A DNA stretch of 64,000 nucleotides from Aculops lycopersici (Eukaryota; Arthropoda; Arachnida; Trombidiformes; Eriophyidae): NCBI GenBank assembly GCA_015350385.1, contig WNKI01000002.1, positions 2,146,809-2,210,808 of the forward strand. The letters are read 5' to 3'. Position 1 is the stretch's first letter, and every line of letters begins with the position of its first letter. The notes beneath the pieces are model-generated. The model had not been told where the DNA came from. It did no database searches and saw only the letters and a program-made list of their open reading frames with translations. The position numbers and the translations under genes are program-made. Positions 46,612 to 61,080 of this stretch are shown here, piece by piece.

Positions 46612-47850
46612 ATGTCAGCTAGCGACAATAACAATACACAATCCAATGGCTCGGTAGCAATGGCAAAAGGTCAAGCAGTTGAATCGTACGGAAGCTCTAC
46701 CAGAGCTCTGCACGCCGGAAGCAAACCAAGCCACTGGACTCATAGTCCAATTATGCCACCATTGTACATGAGCACCACCTTTGAAGTTCTAGATCCAGGT
46801 AATGCCTTTTATGACTACTCAAGAAGTGACAATCCAACAAGAACTGAGCTTCAAAATATTATGGCTGCCCTGGAGTTTGCCAAATACTCGCTGGCCTTCA
46901 GTTCGGGCCTAGGGGCTCTAACCACTATCACGTACTTGCTTGAATCCGGGCAACATGTTCTATGTTGCGACGATGTATACGGTGGCACATTCAGGTTATT
47001 TGACAAGTGCCTCTCTAGGATGGGCATAGAGACTACCTATGTTGATGGCATAGTGGCCGGAAGTTGGGCCAAGAGCTTCAGACCAGGCAAGACAAAGATG
47101 GTTTGGCTCGAGACACCAACAAATCCAACATTAAAGGTTATCGACATCGAGGCGGTGGTTGCCGAGGTCAAAGCCATTGACCCTGAGTGCATTGTTGTAG
47201 CTGACAACACTTTCATGAGTCCAATCTTCCAGAATCCACTCAAGTTGGGTGCGGACATTGTAAGTCACTCTTGTTCCAAATATCTAGGTGGCCATTCAGA
47301 TATAATCATGGGCGCCATTATGACTAGCAATGAGAAACTCTACTCCCAGCTAAAGTTTTTCCAAAACTCACTTGGTATTACTCCGTCAACATTCGACTGC
47401 CACCTGATGATTCGTAGTATCAAGACGCTACAAATCAGAGTTAATGCGCAAGAGGCAAATGCAATTCAATTGGCAAAATACTTAGAGAAACATCCAAAGA
47501 TAGAGAAAGTAATTTATCCAGGATTAGAGAGTCATCCACAACACGAGCTAGTTAAGAGACAATGTTCGGGATTCGGTGCAATGTTATCAATTTATGTCAA
47601 AGAGCTCAATGGTCTGGAGTCGGGTAAAATTATGAGAGCTGTTAAAATTTTCCACCCAGCTGAAAGTTTGGGCTGCGTCTGTAGTCTAATTGAAGTGCCA
47701 GCTCTAATGACTCATGCTTCTGTGCCGGAAGTTGAGCGTGCAAAGTTAGGTATTACCAATAACATGTTGCGCTTATCTGCCGGAACGGAGAATATCCAAG
47801 ACTTGATACAAGATCTAGAGCAGGCGCTCGATTATACATACAAAATCTAA
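46612..47850 (+). CDS. CTH: Cystathionine gamma-lyase
   Basis: Single exon, 412 residues, close to the family's 400. It is a fold-type I PLP enzyme of the Cys/Met metabolism family: YSRSDNPTRTELQ (substrate/cofactor loop), FSSGLGALTTI, the ETPTNPTL stretch, DNTFMSPIFQNPLKLGAD, and SHSCSKYLGGHSDIIMG with the Schiff-base lysine at residue 223. The C-terminal domain has SLGCVCSLIEVPALMTHASV and LRLSAGTEN. The enzyme cleaves cystathionine to cysteine, 2-oxobutyrate and ammonia in the cytosol (reverse transsulfuration) and can make hydrogen sulfide. The protein is most like animal CTH; a cystathionine beta-lyase or gamma-synthase role is less likely in an animal. Poly(A) signal at 47970-47975; the innexin gene converges from the right. 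Confidence 0.95.
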   Translation: MSASDNNNTQSNGSVAMAKGQAVESYGSSTRALHAGSKPSHWTHSPIMPPLYMSTTFEVLDPGNAFYDYSRSDNPTRTELQNIMAALEFAKYSLAFSSGLGALTTITYLLESGQHVLCCDDVYGGTFRLFDKCLSRMGIETTYVDGIVAGSWAKSFRPGKTKMVWLETPTNPTLKVIDIEAVVAEVKAIDPECIVVADNTFMSPIFQNPLKLGADIVSHSCSKYLGGHSDIIMGAIMTSNEKLYSQLKFFQNSLGITPSTFDCHLMIRSIKTLQIRVNAQEANAIQLAKYLEKHPKIEKVIYPGLESHPQHELVKRQCSGFGAMLSIYVKELNGLESGKIMRAVKIFHPAESLGCVCSLIEVPALMTHASVPEVERAKLGITNNMLRLSAGTENIQDLIQDLEQALDYTYKI

Positions 47851-47969
47851 AATGTTGATGATTTCGCTAATAATGAAGTTGATGGTAATTTTTTATGATG
47901 ATCATGGTTCTAATTTGATTTGTTCTTTATGATGGTTGGCTATTGGTGATGATGGTGGTGGAGGCGTTG

Positions 47970-47975
47970 AATAAA
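47970..47975 (+). terminator. AATAAA poly(A) signal of the CTH gene
   Basis: Canonical hexamer 120 bases after the stop, within the 210-bp gap to the convergent innexin stop at 48061. Confidence 0.6.
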
Positions 47976-48060
47976 GATGGTATTGTATTAAAATCATGGT
48001 GTTACTAATAATAATAGGAATAAGAATAGAGTTGGTCACTAAATAATAAGATTTCAAAAT

Positions 48061-49218
48061 CTACTTCTTCTCTGATATTCCTAGCGTTGGTACCATGGGA
48101 TAATTCTCGCCATCGTCATTGATAAGTTTCTTCTCCTCGTCATTGTCCGACTCGTCATCTTTATCTGGACTGCACATCTTGCAAATGAGCTCCCTGTAAT
48201 GGAGTGGGTCCATGTTCTTGCAGAGCATGTAGAGTAAGAACCAGTCGCCTACATCGCCACTGTCCAAGACCGTCACAATATCATCCCTGTCCGACAGTCT
48301 CGCCCTTTGAATGAGTACCTTGCTTCTACACTTGTCCATCATTAGGACGCAGGTTCGGTAGATCATTAGACCGCCCGATAGGAGGGCAAGGAAGACAAAC
48401 CAGAACCAGAGAAAGATGTAAATCTTCTCGTTAATAATATTCAATGGTAGAATGCAAAGAGCATCGTGCCTCTGTACATCACCCGAAGACCCGTATCTAT
48501 GGAAGGTACACTTTGTCATGCGTGGAAATACTCTAATCATGGGATCGTTTCTATCGTCTTGGTCCATCTCCGAGTAACGCAATACGTCTAATCCATAAGT
48601 GGAGAACGTTCCACCTAAAAAGGCATCGACGAGATACATTTGGAAGCAGACATTGAGGAAGTTGAGCGCCTCGCAGAAGGTAAAGTAATAGAGATACGTG
48701 TTATGGTGACCCAAATGCCTTCTTAAATATTCAACAAGTAGCTCAATTTCCTTGTCGCGATTCTCATCTGATAGAATGGGATTCTTCAAGTTCAATACTA
48801 AATTTCTCAACTTTTGTCCCTCCCACATTTTCCACAAATACCTTGGGACATAGAACATGACAGCTTGAAAGAAGAGCACAAAGCAAACCCATTGATAGTA
48901 CTTATGATAAGTTCTCTCCTCTCCAGGACTAAACTTGTCCACTCCTGGATGTGGAACCTCGACGCCGACTGTTTTGTTGAAGGCTTTGGGCAGTGTAAAT
49001 GTTGCATGAATCCAACAATAGGTGTCTATAATATTGGCAGGAATATCATCTCTTTGTATACAATCAATTGGATCGCCGAAATATTGACGGCTAGTAACTA
49101 ATACGGAGCAAGCTAATAGAAATATGACCGTAGCTTTATAATGCAGACGGAAGACATTGTTGTCGACGCAAACCTCGTCGATTTTTAGGACCGACCTGAG
49201 GGAGCCGAAAACATCCAT
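48061..49218 (-). CDS. Innexin gap-junction protein
   Basis: Single exon, 385 residues. Starts MDVFGSLRSVLKIDEVCVDN, like insect innexins. Four transmembrane helices are visible; the first extracellular loop has the paired Cys (PIDCIQRDD and IDTYCWIHATFTLP). The family signature YYQWVCFVLFFQAVMFYVP stands at the second helix. The second loop carries TKCTFHRYGSSGDVQRHDALC then ILPLNIINEKIYIFLWFW at helix four. The cytoplasmic tail contains MCKNMDPLHYREL and an acidic end. Innexins form gap-junction channels and hemichannels in protostomes. Subtype is not assigned; the loop sequence is close to the Inx2/Inx3 kind. Confidence 0.95.
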   Translation of the reverse strand: MDVFGSLRSVLKIDEVCVDNNVFRLHYKATVIFLLACSVLVTSRQYFGDPIDCIQRDDIPANIIDTYCWIHATFTLPKAFNKTVGVEVPHPGVDKFSPGEERTYHKYYQWVCFVLFFQAVMFYVPRYLWKMWEGQKLRNLVLNLKNPILSDENRDKEIELLVEYLRRHLGHHNTYLYYFTFCEALNFLNVCFQMYLVDAFLGGTFSTYGLDVLRYSEMDQDDRNDPMIRVFPRMTKCTFHRYGSSGDVQRHDALCILPLNIINEKIYIFLWFWFVFLALLSGGLMIYRTCVLMMDKCRSKVLIQRARLSDRDDIVTVLDSGDVGDWFLLYMLCKNMDPLHYRELICKMCSPDKDDESDNDEEKKLINDDGENYPMVPTLGISEKK

Positions 49219-52200
49219 GTTGCTTTCGGGCTTGGTGAGCTTGGTTTAATCTATACGCTTGTGTCTAGTTTTTGTTTTGCAAGTTGTTTAAAAATGTTTC
49301 CTCGTCTCCCTTGCAATTTGGCGTTTTGTTTTGATTATAATTTTTGTTTTTGTTGTTGTCGTAATAGAGACAAAACTTTTCTTGATAAAATTGAAGTTAT
49401 AGTTTAGCTTAAAGTTTGTGGTGTTGGTGGTATTTGTATGATTTAATGGAGAAAGTTCACTGCTTCCTGCGCTGGCAAACTTATTTCCTTGCAACACTTG
49501 AAACTTATTCAACTTCTGTTATGTGCTTGTGCTATTGGTCCCAGAAATTTTGTACTGGTGTGACTGGCTGTTGATTATAGACAGATATTAAAATTAGGTT
49601 AGCTTGAGGCGAGAGGATTAATAGACACCTACAAGTGGCAACTTGTTATTGATGGTTTGCCAATCGATGGCTTTGTTGTCGTCGCTAGTTTTTGGGATGA
49701 AACTTTGGGCCAGCGCCGTAGAAGTGCGAGTCAGAATCTCTCTCTCTTTCTCTCTTTCTCCGTTTTGCAAAACTTTCGAGACAGACAGCCAGTCACACCA
49801 CACAAAGTCTACGGGGCAAATTTGCTTGCTTGCGCTGGTTCGCCCAAATGGTGCTGTTGCTTGCCTGCTCGCTTGTTCTAAAGCCGCTGGCCGCCCGATC
49901 GCACCACAGTTGCACACAATCTGCATGTAGCCGAGGGGGCGGCAGCGCGAGTTAGCACAAGAGTTGGCGCGCAGTCTTCTTTTCCCCTTCGCTGCGGTTG
50001 TCGCAGTTGCCGGCGGCCACAACGCGAGAAAGCAGCGGCGCCGCCGCAGCCGCCAGCAAAAGCAACAGCGCACACACAAGGCACAGGCACCAGCAACAGT
50101 AGGCGAGCCAGACGGACGGACGGACAGACGGACACACAGCGGCGGCGGCGGCAAGCGGACCGACCGACTGCGTGGCAGCCGCAGCGGGCCGCTGACTCTG
50201 TGTTGTGTGCCGGTGGCCGTGGTAGCGGCATCGGCGGGCCATCGTGAGCAGTGGTTGTTGCGCTTGCTCTCGGTGGCTCACTCATCGCGCTGACTGCACT
50301 GAAAAAAACCAGCCAGTGGATGTTGTCGTTGTTGCTGCCACTGCCGCCGTTGTCGCCACTCGGTCCCACACAACTGGTAACGTGGTCGCACACAACGCAA
50401 CTGCTTTCCCCCTCGCCGCCACCAAAGACCTAGATTATTTACCAAAGGGAGCCTCATGCTTTCGGGCGCACAAACTGTTGACTCCCCCGCGTCTCGTGTA
50501 CCACCGCTGCTGATGCTACTGCTGCTGCTGCTGCCATTGTTGTTCTTGTTGCCGGTCTACAGAGGAGAGCTGCTGCAGCAACCAGTCGGCTGCAGCACTG
50601 GAGTAGGGCGAGATTTTCAACACAATCTTTCAAAACTTGATACTTTTAGCATGACTCTCGCGCGCAGATGGATTTTTATGTAAAACAGAGAGAGAGAGAT
50701 ATCCATTCGATCCTCAGGTGGTTCATTCCATTCAATCGTTCGTTCGTTTGTAACATTCTCATGCGCGTGATTCCTTCTCACTGCAAAGGTTCGCTACGCC
50801 CCACTTCCGCCCGAAGGCTCGACGCGCCTTCGCGTAGATTGGAGGCGCAGTAATTGGCTGCCTGCCGCGTGTGCTTTCCAAACCCGCTTGCGCAAATTAA
50901 TGCGTCTGAGCGCCACTCAAAGCGTTAGTTTTCCATTCAGTTTTAGCCAAGGAAAAATCGGCAACTCGCTAACAGATTCGCGAGCTTTCACTCGCAAACT
51001 CTCCAGTCCAAAGGCTCTAGCCAAAAACATGAGCAAAAATGGTGAGACGGAGCGAACAAGAGGGAGAGAGAAGGAGGAAGCTAACAAAGTTGTTTCGAGC
51101 CACAAACGTCCATGCGAAAGTTTGTTAAGCTAGCTGATGTTAGCTTGCCGATAGCGAACGTCGACTGGCAACAACCACCGAACTCACCCAAGAGCTCGAT
51201 CATAATTTTGCTCACTTTTGCCAGAGCACAACAACCAACTCAAACTAGCGACCAACGCCAGTCGATTGGTTAGTTAGCAAGCTAGCTCGCCAGCAAATGT
51301 CGAGAGGCGTCGCAATTCATCAAAGTTTTGCCGGTTGCAAAGTACGTGAGAGTCTCGCGTCTACACAATGGCGGCGCTCTTTTCGCCATCGTCTCTGTCT
51401 CTTTTCCTCTCGATATATCTCTTTCTATAGCCACAACCGCTACCACCACTACTGCCACCGCCACCGAGCTACCGAACCGCCAAGCTAGCGAGCTGACGAG
51501 CGAAGGGGAAAGGTTCTAGCAAGTCCCAAACCCACTTGTTGTTGTTGTTGTTGATTATGTTGGCGCTCGAGTTGGCTTGGTGGTCTAGCTGTAGGCCACT
51601 TCGCAGGGCGTAGGCAAAATTCAGTTCGACTTTTAATGCTGCAATTTGCTGCTCTGGCACCACAAGTTTACTGAATGTTTGCCACTCTGGTCTGGTCTCA
51701 TCTCGTCTATTCTGTTGTAATTTGCTGGTGTTGCTGTTGTTTCCGATTAGATCATTGCAACTTGGCCGCGCCATTCAATCAGATGGCTTGCCAAAAAAGC
51801 GCAGCCACCAAAGGAAGCTCCAAAAGCGTCAAGTTAACTGTCCAATCAGCTATCCATTTGGGCGACGGTCTAGCCATTGCATTTGTCTTGTTGCTCGTCG
51901 TCACCAGCGTAGTGGTTATTGCCATCGTCAACGTCGTCTTTTTGCAAGCTGCAACAATTTGTTGTCCTCGCTGCCATCTACTCTGGTGGTGGCGGCGACG
52001 GCGGCGGCGGCGGCACTACGATCATCATACCGACCGCTACACTTGGCTTTTCTACTTCGCATCTTCCTCGGTTCATCTTTCCCAGTCCAGCTAACTGAAT
52101 GAAAACGCTTATAGCCAAACTTGGCAACTTGTTGCAGCAACTAAATTGGCAACCAGCTCGCTCCAGTTCAACCAGCAGGCTAAATTCAGCTGTCTAGCCG

Positions 52201-55200
52201 GCAGCTCAAAGTGTAAAGCGAAGGGATGAAATGGAAAGCGGAGGCGAAAGTCCAAACTGCTTGCCTCGCGCCGTCCAGTTATTTCGCCTCCTCCATCGTG
52301 CGTTCATTAAATGTACGCCAAAAGGGAAACCTTCTAGTAGTTTAGCTCGTCGACCAGATGAGCAGCTGTTGTAGTAGTGGCGAAGGTGGTGGTGGTGGTG
52401 GTGGTGGTGCTAGTAGTTAGTAGTAGAAGTAGCAGTAGTGGCAGTCAACTGGCGAGTCTTGCAATGGTCACTTCCGATTCGATTGCCGCTTCGCTCGCTT
52501 CCTGGCTACAGGTAAATTTGGAAAGAGATAACACAACGCTCAAATGTTGCTCCAGCCGCAAGCTCGGCAACGAACGTTGAGTCGCCATCGTCGTGTTGCG
52601 CCGCCTCTCCTCACATTGGATCGCTTTGCTCTTCAACCATTTCAGATTTCGAATGATGGGCTTTAGTTTTACTGGCTCCATCTAACAAACGAGAGAGAAG
52701 TACAGTGGAGTCAAAAGCAGCACTGGCGTCAATGGGAGAACCGGACGGCTAATTGTTGTAGTTGTTGCTGTCGCTTGATAGTGAGAGTATTTATAATATT
52801 AACAGTCAAAGCTTCTCGAGAGTCCATCTATAGTTACTCACCACACCAAGCGACTGACTCATCATCGCTGGTGTTTTTGCCTGCATCGGCAACTTGGGTG
52901 GCAGCAGCATCATCATCACCAGCTTCAACTACAGTATGTATGTTATCCGCCAATTGGCTAGCTAGCGGCCAATGAAGACCAAAGAAACAGAACAACTTTT
53001 ATTTGAACAGAGTCAGTGGAGCCACGACAACAACAACAGCTACCAAACTAAAGTACACCTACATGAGCATATTGGTGAGCTCCTGGCAAGCTAGTCACTA
53101 AATGTCCGATCAATTGAGCAAATATTACCCACTTTTTTCTCTCTCACCCTCTCTCCCTCTTTGTGGCTCTACTCTTTCTTGCTCTCCCTTGTATTTGTTT
53201 GGCACAATTGAGCCGGCGATCGAGGCGGCGATGGCAACCGCGGCGACAGCAACAAGTGGTCGACATGGATTCGATGCCAAATCTGGGGGTGATGCAGCCA
53301 CTTTTTGCCGCAGCCTTTTTGCTACTGGCGTCTGACAACTTCGATCCTCATATCGAATGTCGGATGGACTTGATTACTCGACGAGGCGGCAACTTGGAAT
53401 TATACGAAGAACCAACAAGTTAACCGCCGCCACTATTACTATGATTGCTCGTGGATCACCACAAGTGGCAAGGGTAGCAATCCAAATGACAGACGAAACT
53501 AATCAAGTGGAATCCCAGTTGGCCAACACCACCACTTGGGCCTATGCAACAGGTAGCCGGCGAACATATATATTCAAGTGGCATCTAACGGCACTACAGA
53601 CGTTAAAATAATAACCAAAGCCAGTTTCATTGATAATAGAGCAGTAAGGCAATTGCGTGAACTTTCGCTACATTCGTTCTGTACCTGGATAAGTAGATTC
53701 GGCTCTCAGCCTTCAGTTGAGTTTGAGTTGGTGGTTGTGGCAACGAGATGACAGTTGAAAAGCTAGTTACGCAACTAGAAAGCTTCTCACATGCTACAAG
53801 TGGTTGAAGGCTCGCAAGTCAGAGAGAATCTCGCGAGCTTCCAGTGCAACATTAGGGTAACCCGAGCGCCCGTCTCGTCGCTTGCTAAAAAGCGATGGTG
53901 TTTGTGTAGCTCCAGCTCATGAGTAAGTTCAACTAGTTAGCAAAAGAAGTCATAGCATCAACCGCAATTCTAGTTGCTAACATATCAATCCATCCATCCA
54001 CTTTTTCAACTTGCAACTGACTAGCTGACTAACTCAATGACTGTTAGTTCAACGTTCGGTTAATCCATGCTCTCTGAAGTGGCGCCAACAGCTAGCTACC
54101 ATTCCTGCGACGACCTGTTAGCTTGCATCTAGCGGAAGCGCACCGAAGTTCTGTTAGCAAAGCAAACATTTGGGTCCATTAGTCGGCCGAGACAGATAAA
54201 GTTAATCTCTCACCTAAATCGTCAATTAGAAACGACGCTAATAGTCGAGAAATAATGAGGCTGTCGAGAACGACGAGGACAACGACGAGCCGCGACTAAA
54301 ACAAAAACTAAACTCAAACTACAACAACCACCACCGCTACCAAGCGCCATCGAGCTTTCGAGGACACACAACTCGGCGTTAGCTAGCTCCTGGGACACAC
54401 TTGTTCTAGTATCTGCCACAATATTTGTCCAATCATCACGTTGCTCGATCGCTAGACTGGCTAACCGTGGCATGTATCCCACTTGTTGCTCGCTAGCTGA
54501 CTGGCTCCATGCAACTCGTCGGTTAGTTGATCGGTCGACGAGTTGCATGGATATCAAAATTGCGACTTGCTTCCCAGTGTCAATCGCTGCAAGTGTGCCA
54601 CTTGTTCAAGTTTCAATGTAGCTACAGCAGAGAGAAGGGGGGCGACAACAACGTAGCTAGGGATGATGGTCGTTTGGCCCTGTGGTTTGGTCTTGGTCTA
54701 GACGAAGTTGGCCGTGTTTTGATCTAAGGGGTAGGAATTTTGGCCTTTTTTCTTCATCCGACCAAGCGCGAGACCACGCAGAGAATGAAGAGACCCGATC
54801 TCTTATGGAGTATTTTGCTTCGTAAAACCGCTAAAATCCATACATTTATGGAGTATGTGATGTACGAGCGCACGTGTGCGAATGCGTTCATACACAGTTT
54901 TTGGTCGCTTTTTTGATACTGGCCGTGGTCTATTTCAAAATTTTTGGTCCCCCCTCCCTAACTGTTGCATTCACCACCAACGTTGTTGCCGCTTTCATTG
55001 CCTATTAGAGAAGGCACTTGATGAGGAGAGAGGAAAATTGTACCCCTAGATACAGGAGCAGATAGCTGTAACGAAGACCGACAAAAGAGAAGCCCAATTG
55101 ATTTTTTAGCCAATATAAATTATCGCTGCGGCTTGTGATCTATTGGCCTTTTTACCAGCCGCCTACCTGTCGCTCGCTGAGCGCAAAGTCAACAGCAAGT

Positions 55201-55800
55201 TGTTGAGCGAGCGAGCACACCCGTTGGAGTAACCTGTGTGCTAATTTACACATAATGTACTCATGTCGTCATTCAATTTACGCTTATGTTTTATTGAATA
55301 GCAATATATTGTAGTTAACTTTATTCTAAACTTAACTAGTGTTACTTATGTTGATAGCACTCAATTATTATAATCTTGTCTGGATCTATTTCCTTTATAT
55401 ATTTGTAAGTCACCACAAAGTCAGTGGTCTAGCCATGGATAGTTCCGTAGAATTGGGGGTGCCGTTAGTGATCATATAATCTAATTTATTATTTTGAGGC
55501 ACTTCTCTTACCTGGGCGCTGATATTAGTTCGAGGCACCTGCGCTGAATTTTTTCTCTCAAGGGGCTCGTGGTGGTGTTTTGTCTTGTCTTGTTGAATGT
55601 GTTTTTGAGGAAGTACGAGGAGAGTTGCTCGAAACTATCGCACCCACCTGCTCCATCCAGCCAATGGGACAGGATGAGAGCAATAATTTCTCGCACCTTT
55701 GCGAGATTTGGCACTTTTTCTCTCTCCCTCGAGGTGGCTACAGGATTTCGTGGGGAAAACTCGACATACACGACGACTAGACTCAATCGACGCGAGCACG
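49219..55800. other. Long gene-poor region
   Basis: About 6.6 kb between the innexin 5' end and the adducin-like 3' end. GC-rich triplet repeats (GGC/CAG-like around 50020-50140 and 51990-52015; GGT near 52387-52410) make many short spurious frames. No conserved domain was recognised on either strand. An AATAAA on the reverse strand at 55490-55485 probably ends the adducin-like transcript. Confidence 0.4.
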
Positions 55801-57637
55801 TTAGATTTGTTTTCGGTAATGTCGAACAAGTGGTCGTTTAAACTTGTATCCAGTTTCGTGGCCGGCGGCGTCGAGAGCGCGCATTTGAGCCTCAAAGTCA
55901 AGCTCAAACATATTGACATGACCAATGATATTGCGTTTAACACACTTCCTCGCCATTTGAATCTCGCGCGCCTTTTGTCTCGGGTGATCAGCTTGCTGAT
56001 AGTCGGATAGATCGCTTTCGTTTCCGCTTGTGGTTGACTCGTCGCTTCGTTCTGTTTCTAAATCAGTTAGCGCCACCTGCTGCTTGATTGGATAACGGGC
56101 ATTCTGAACCATGAGCCACGCTTGCCTGGATGCGTCCTCGTTCATTAGAACCAAATTTTCAAGACTTCCACCGAGAGTCAGGAGTCGAGCTTGAGTTTCA
56201 CAGGCGCGCATTAGATTTGTCAACAAATAGAAGGCCTCCTCAACTGTCTCGCCGCAAACAATTAGACCGTGGTTGTGCAAGATCATAACCTTGCACTTGT
56301 CGCCCAATCCGTTGGCCACTGCGTCCCGCTCGTCCTCCTGAGTTAAGATGCCACTGTAATCCAAGTAGGCGATCTCGCCCAGAAGCGCCTGCTCCTGACA
56401 AACCGGAAGTATGCCGTACTTGCAAGCGGAGGCCGCGGAAACTGGCGGGTAGTGGAGGTGAATGATGGCCTTTATATCGGGCCGCGCCATGTGAATGGCC
56501 GAGTGGATAATGTAACCGGGCCGATTGAGCTCAAAGTTGGTGGAGCCCTGATCAACGATGTTGCCACTCATGTCAATCTTGAGCAAAGACGAGGCTGTGA
56601 TCTCATTGTAATGAAGACCAAACGGATGGATTAGAAAGCGTTCGTTGACCTTGTCTATTTTCGCCTGCGGGACAATCAATTGGTTTTGATCACCAAGTGG
56701 TCGAGGAGTTCGGGAGCCAAGAACAAGAAGTTTGGTGATCACAGTGGAGAGTTCAATTCCAAGCCAGAAGGAACAAGTGAAGCGCCATTGTGATCGCGAT
56801 TATGATGATAATTATCATTGTTTCCCGAGCCGATTCGTGCGTCATGGTTGAGATGTGAGTTTGTTTGTTGTCGGTGGTCGGTTGTTTGCCGTGGCGTAGT
56901 AGAGTGCAGAATAAGTCGATTGCATAAAAACAACCACGGCAAGGAGTGGGCGGGTCAGTTATGGCGTGCACAAAGCAACAAGTGTCAGTGCGAATGAAAG
57001 TTGAAGTTTTGGTTAGAGTCTTTCATGAAAGTTGATCGTTTGTTGTAAAGACAATGAAGATGCCAAGACAGTAAGTCAGTCGGCCGACGACAACCACGTC
57101 GACTACCTGTTGAGTTGCTGGTGATGATTATCATCTTTCAAGATCTAACTAAGACGCTTTGTCTTGTCTAGTCTAGTCCAGTCTCTTCCCGAGGCATTCC
57201 TCACAGTTGATCGGCAATAGTGTTGGTCGGAGAATGCATTGAATACTACTTACGGTTACGTGGTTGTAGATGCCCATAGCCCAGCCATTGAGCTCGATAA
57301 GCCGGTACACTGCTGCCACCTTGATTCTAAGTTGCCTCTCCTCCTCGCCATACTTATTTGGATTTTCCAACAGATGAAAGTCGTCAATTGGCAACAAAGG
57401 TGGCGCCGCAAACGGTGTATGAGTTGTTGGCTGGGGTCGTCTGCTAACAGGAGCAGCGGCGACAGGTAAGCCTACATTTGTGGCGGCGAGTCCATTACTA
57501 TTATTGTTATTATTACTATGACTCACAGCTAGCCCATTATTGTGCTGCTGTTGCCCTTTCGTTCTTTGCTGCTGGTTGGGGGTGCCAGTGATAGGTTCCG
57601 TTATGGTTATTGTGGGGGTGAAAGTGCAAGATTCCAT
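55801..57637 (-). CDS. Short adducin-like protein (class II aldolase/adducin head domain)
   Basis: Two coding exons, 57637-57254 and 56664-55801, separated by a 589-bp intron (ACC|gtaagt ... cccgcag|GCG, phase 0). The protein is about 415 residues. The junction gives NHVT-AKIDKVNERFLIHPFG, which matches adducins residue for residue in spacing. The head domain has YRLIELNGWAMGIYNHVT, HYNEITASSLLKID, IIHLHYPPVSA, GEIAYLDYSGIL, MILHNHGLIVCGE and FEAQMRALDAAGHETGYKFK. The frame stops soon after, so there is no neck, tail or Lys-rich MARCKS-like segment that lets long adducins cap actin and recruit spectrin. The first 75 residues are Asn/Gln/Thr/Pro-rich. It could be a natural short form or one splice form of a longer gene. 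Confidence 0.87.
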
Positions 57638-58745
<1,108 letters not shown>

Positions 58746-61080
58746 GCGAGTGGTGTGATCAAACTACCAACTACACGTTTGAGCTCGTGTCGAGATGACA
58801 AAAACAACAAAATCTCTTCAGTGGTAAAGGCGCACAAACCTGGGGGAAATTGAGGTGGGAAAGAATAGGTTTCGGCGTGAAGTTGGTTGTTGAGTTGTTA
58901 TAAGTTACTGGTAACTTCTAGTGGCAAGTCGCCATGTAACGCAATCCAATTGGTTTCATTCATCTAGTCATATGGTTGCCAACAAAAAATGATGACAATT
59001 CAATAGGGAGTGCTTCACGAAGGAGCAGTGTGCGCTAGTATTGGTTGCGCTTTATTGTAAGTTATTCTAATACTTATAATAATAGTAATAATAATAAAAA
59101 GGATGAGGGGAAAGGACGTTGTCGATTTTACGCGCTGAGAACTGTTTAAAGAGATGAGGGGAAGATAGAGAGCAGATTGATTTAGCTTTGGCTCGACGGT
59201 TTGTCGGCCCGCTAAGTTACGTTGCAAGCTAGACCAATCAACTCGCCTCGACTCCACTTCAACTGCCATCAGTCTCTAGTCGCCACGACCACAACCACCA
59301 CAATTAATATCAACAGCCACCAAGACTAAGACTACTACGCCAGTATTGGATTTATCTCTATCGATCGATAGCTCAACAACACACATACATCGGACACTGA
59401 GCAAAAGGGTTAATAGCCGAGGAATTTGCTCGTTGCCGGCTGGCTGCTTGTTATATCTCAAAAGCAAATCTAATTAACTATGCGCCCATTGCTCCAGTTA
59501 TAAGCTGCTCCAGTGCGAGCGTTGCTCAAACTAAACAACTTCGATTATCAGATCTAGACGCTGGAATCAGGTGAAAAATTTACAATTTTCCTAATCAAAT
59601 TTACTCAATCCTTCATCTTCATCCTCATCCTCCTCCTTCTCCTTCTCCTTCTTCTAATTGACGAAGCTTATTTTCCTCAGTCTACGGCGTAGATCTTTGG
59701 GCCACTTTTGTGGCTGGTGATCTATTTGCCATCGCAATGTAGAGGAGTCCTTGTCTCGCGCTCGGAAACTGAAGGGACTCTCCAAAGCTTCGTCTAGCAA
59801 ATAGGCGGTCCAATTGAAGTCTCAAGGCAATGACTTTGAGTGGCTATCGCAACTAATGCTGCTGCCGCCGCTCATTGAAACAATGTCGATCGCTATCTAA
59901 AGTTTGGTGTCGCAAAATCATCAACAAAATTAGTTGGAAAGAGAGATGGAAACAATAGAAATCACAATCAAGCAAGCTCATCATCGCCTCTTGCGCCTCT
60001 CCCCACTTGTTGCTGCTGGTGCTTGTGCTGGAACTGGTACTGGTACTGGTACTGGTACTGGTACTAGTGCTCAGACTGCCAAGATGGTTGGTCTCTCTGC
60101 CACTTGTTGTCATATGACGACAAGAGGGACAGGGCAAGGGATGATTGATCTTTGCTTCGTAGAAGCTAGCAACTCGACTTTTCGTCCCCTCGATCCAACG
60201 TAGAAATCTCCCTGTAACGATTTAAACAACCTGTTATTTCAGGACAACGGCAACTATGTTGTTGTTGTTTTTACTGTCCATCTCACCTAAAGCTCGCCCC
60301 CAATTCGATTCTAGTTGTTTCTCACCCCCCAAAGATTACAATAGATACTATTTTACGTCATGAACTTCACACTGAAATAAGATATCCGCTTGAAACCTCA
60401 ACGAGCTCCTGCTGTCTAGCCGTTTCTTCGATTGGCCCTTAAGGTTCCGGTTATTCCTAATCTCCTGTGGATTTGTGATTAAATGAGAAGCACTCTCTGT
60501 CCTCTGACTTTAGCGCTAGAGGACGAAGTAAATTGATTTTGCTCTCTCTTTCTCTCGCCATTTCGTCTCAAGTGTTGATTGCAATCACTCGACAACTTGC
60601 GATACTCTCGAGGTGGCGAGACACTAAAAGGGTCATGAGAGAAGGGGAACCGGCTGGGGGAAATTGTTTGTATCCACTGTGCTCCGGATTGTAGATAGTT
60701 GCTTCAACTTTCCACGTCGTGTTGTGTTTGTCAAGGCAAACCGGCGGATTTCGACAAGAAATTGATTGAACCAAACTACCATCAATAGCTACGCGCGCGA
60801 ACAACTATATAGGCAATCCTGAGGAATGGATATCACAATAGAAACCAGATTGAGCTGACACAGTGCAGGATGTGCATATTGTTTATAACTATAAAATAAC
60901 TGGATTGTCGTGTGCCATAGACAAAAAACAAACGGATAGATTTCATCATTATCTCTGTGCAATGTGTCAAGTCTCGAGAACTATACAATGAAAGGCGCAT
61001 CAAGAATCTATCCGAGGTGGCGGAAACAGTCACTGATCATTCAATTAATTATCATAAATTTCATCTATGAGAGAGTTTTG
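58746..61080. other. Intergenic region, no gene recognised
   Basis: About 2.3 kb with short frames only. A hexanucleotide (ACTGGT)n array lies at 60033-60064 and CT/CCT-rich sequence near 59620-59655. Confidence 0.4.
60033..60064. repeat. (ACTGGT)n hexanucleotide array
   Basis: Five tandem copies of ACTGGT, ending in a diverged ACTAGT. Confidence 0.9.
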
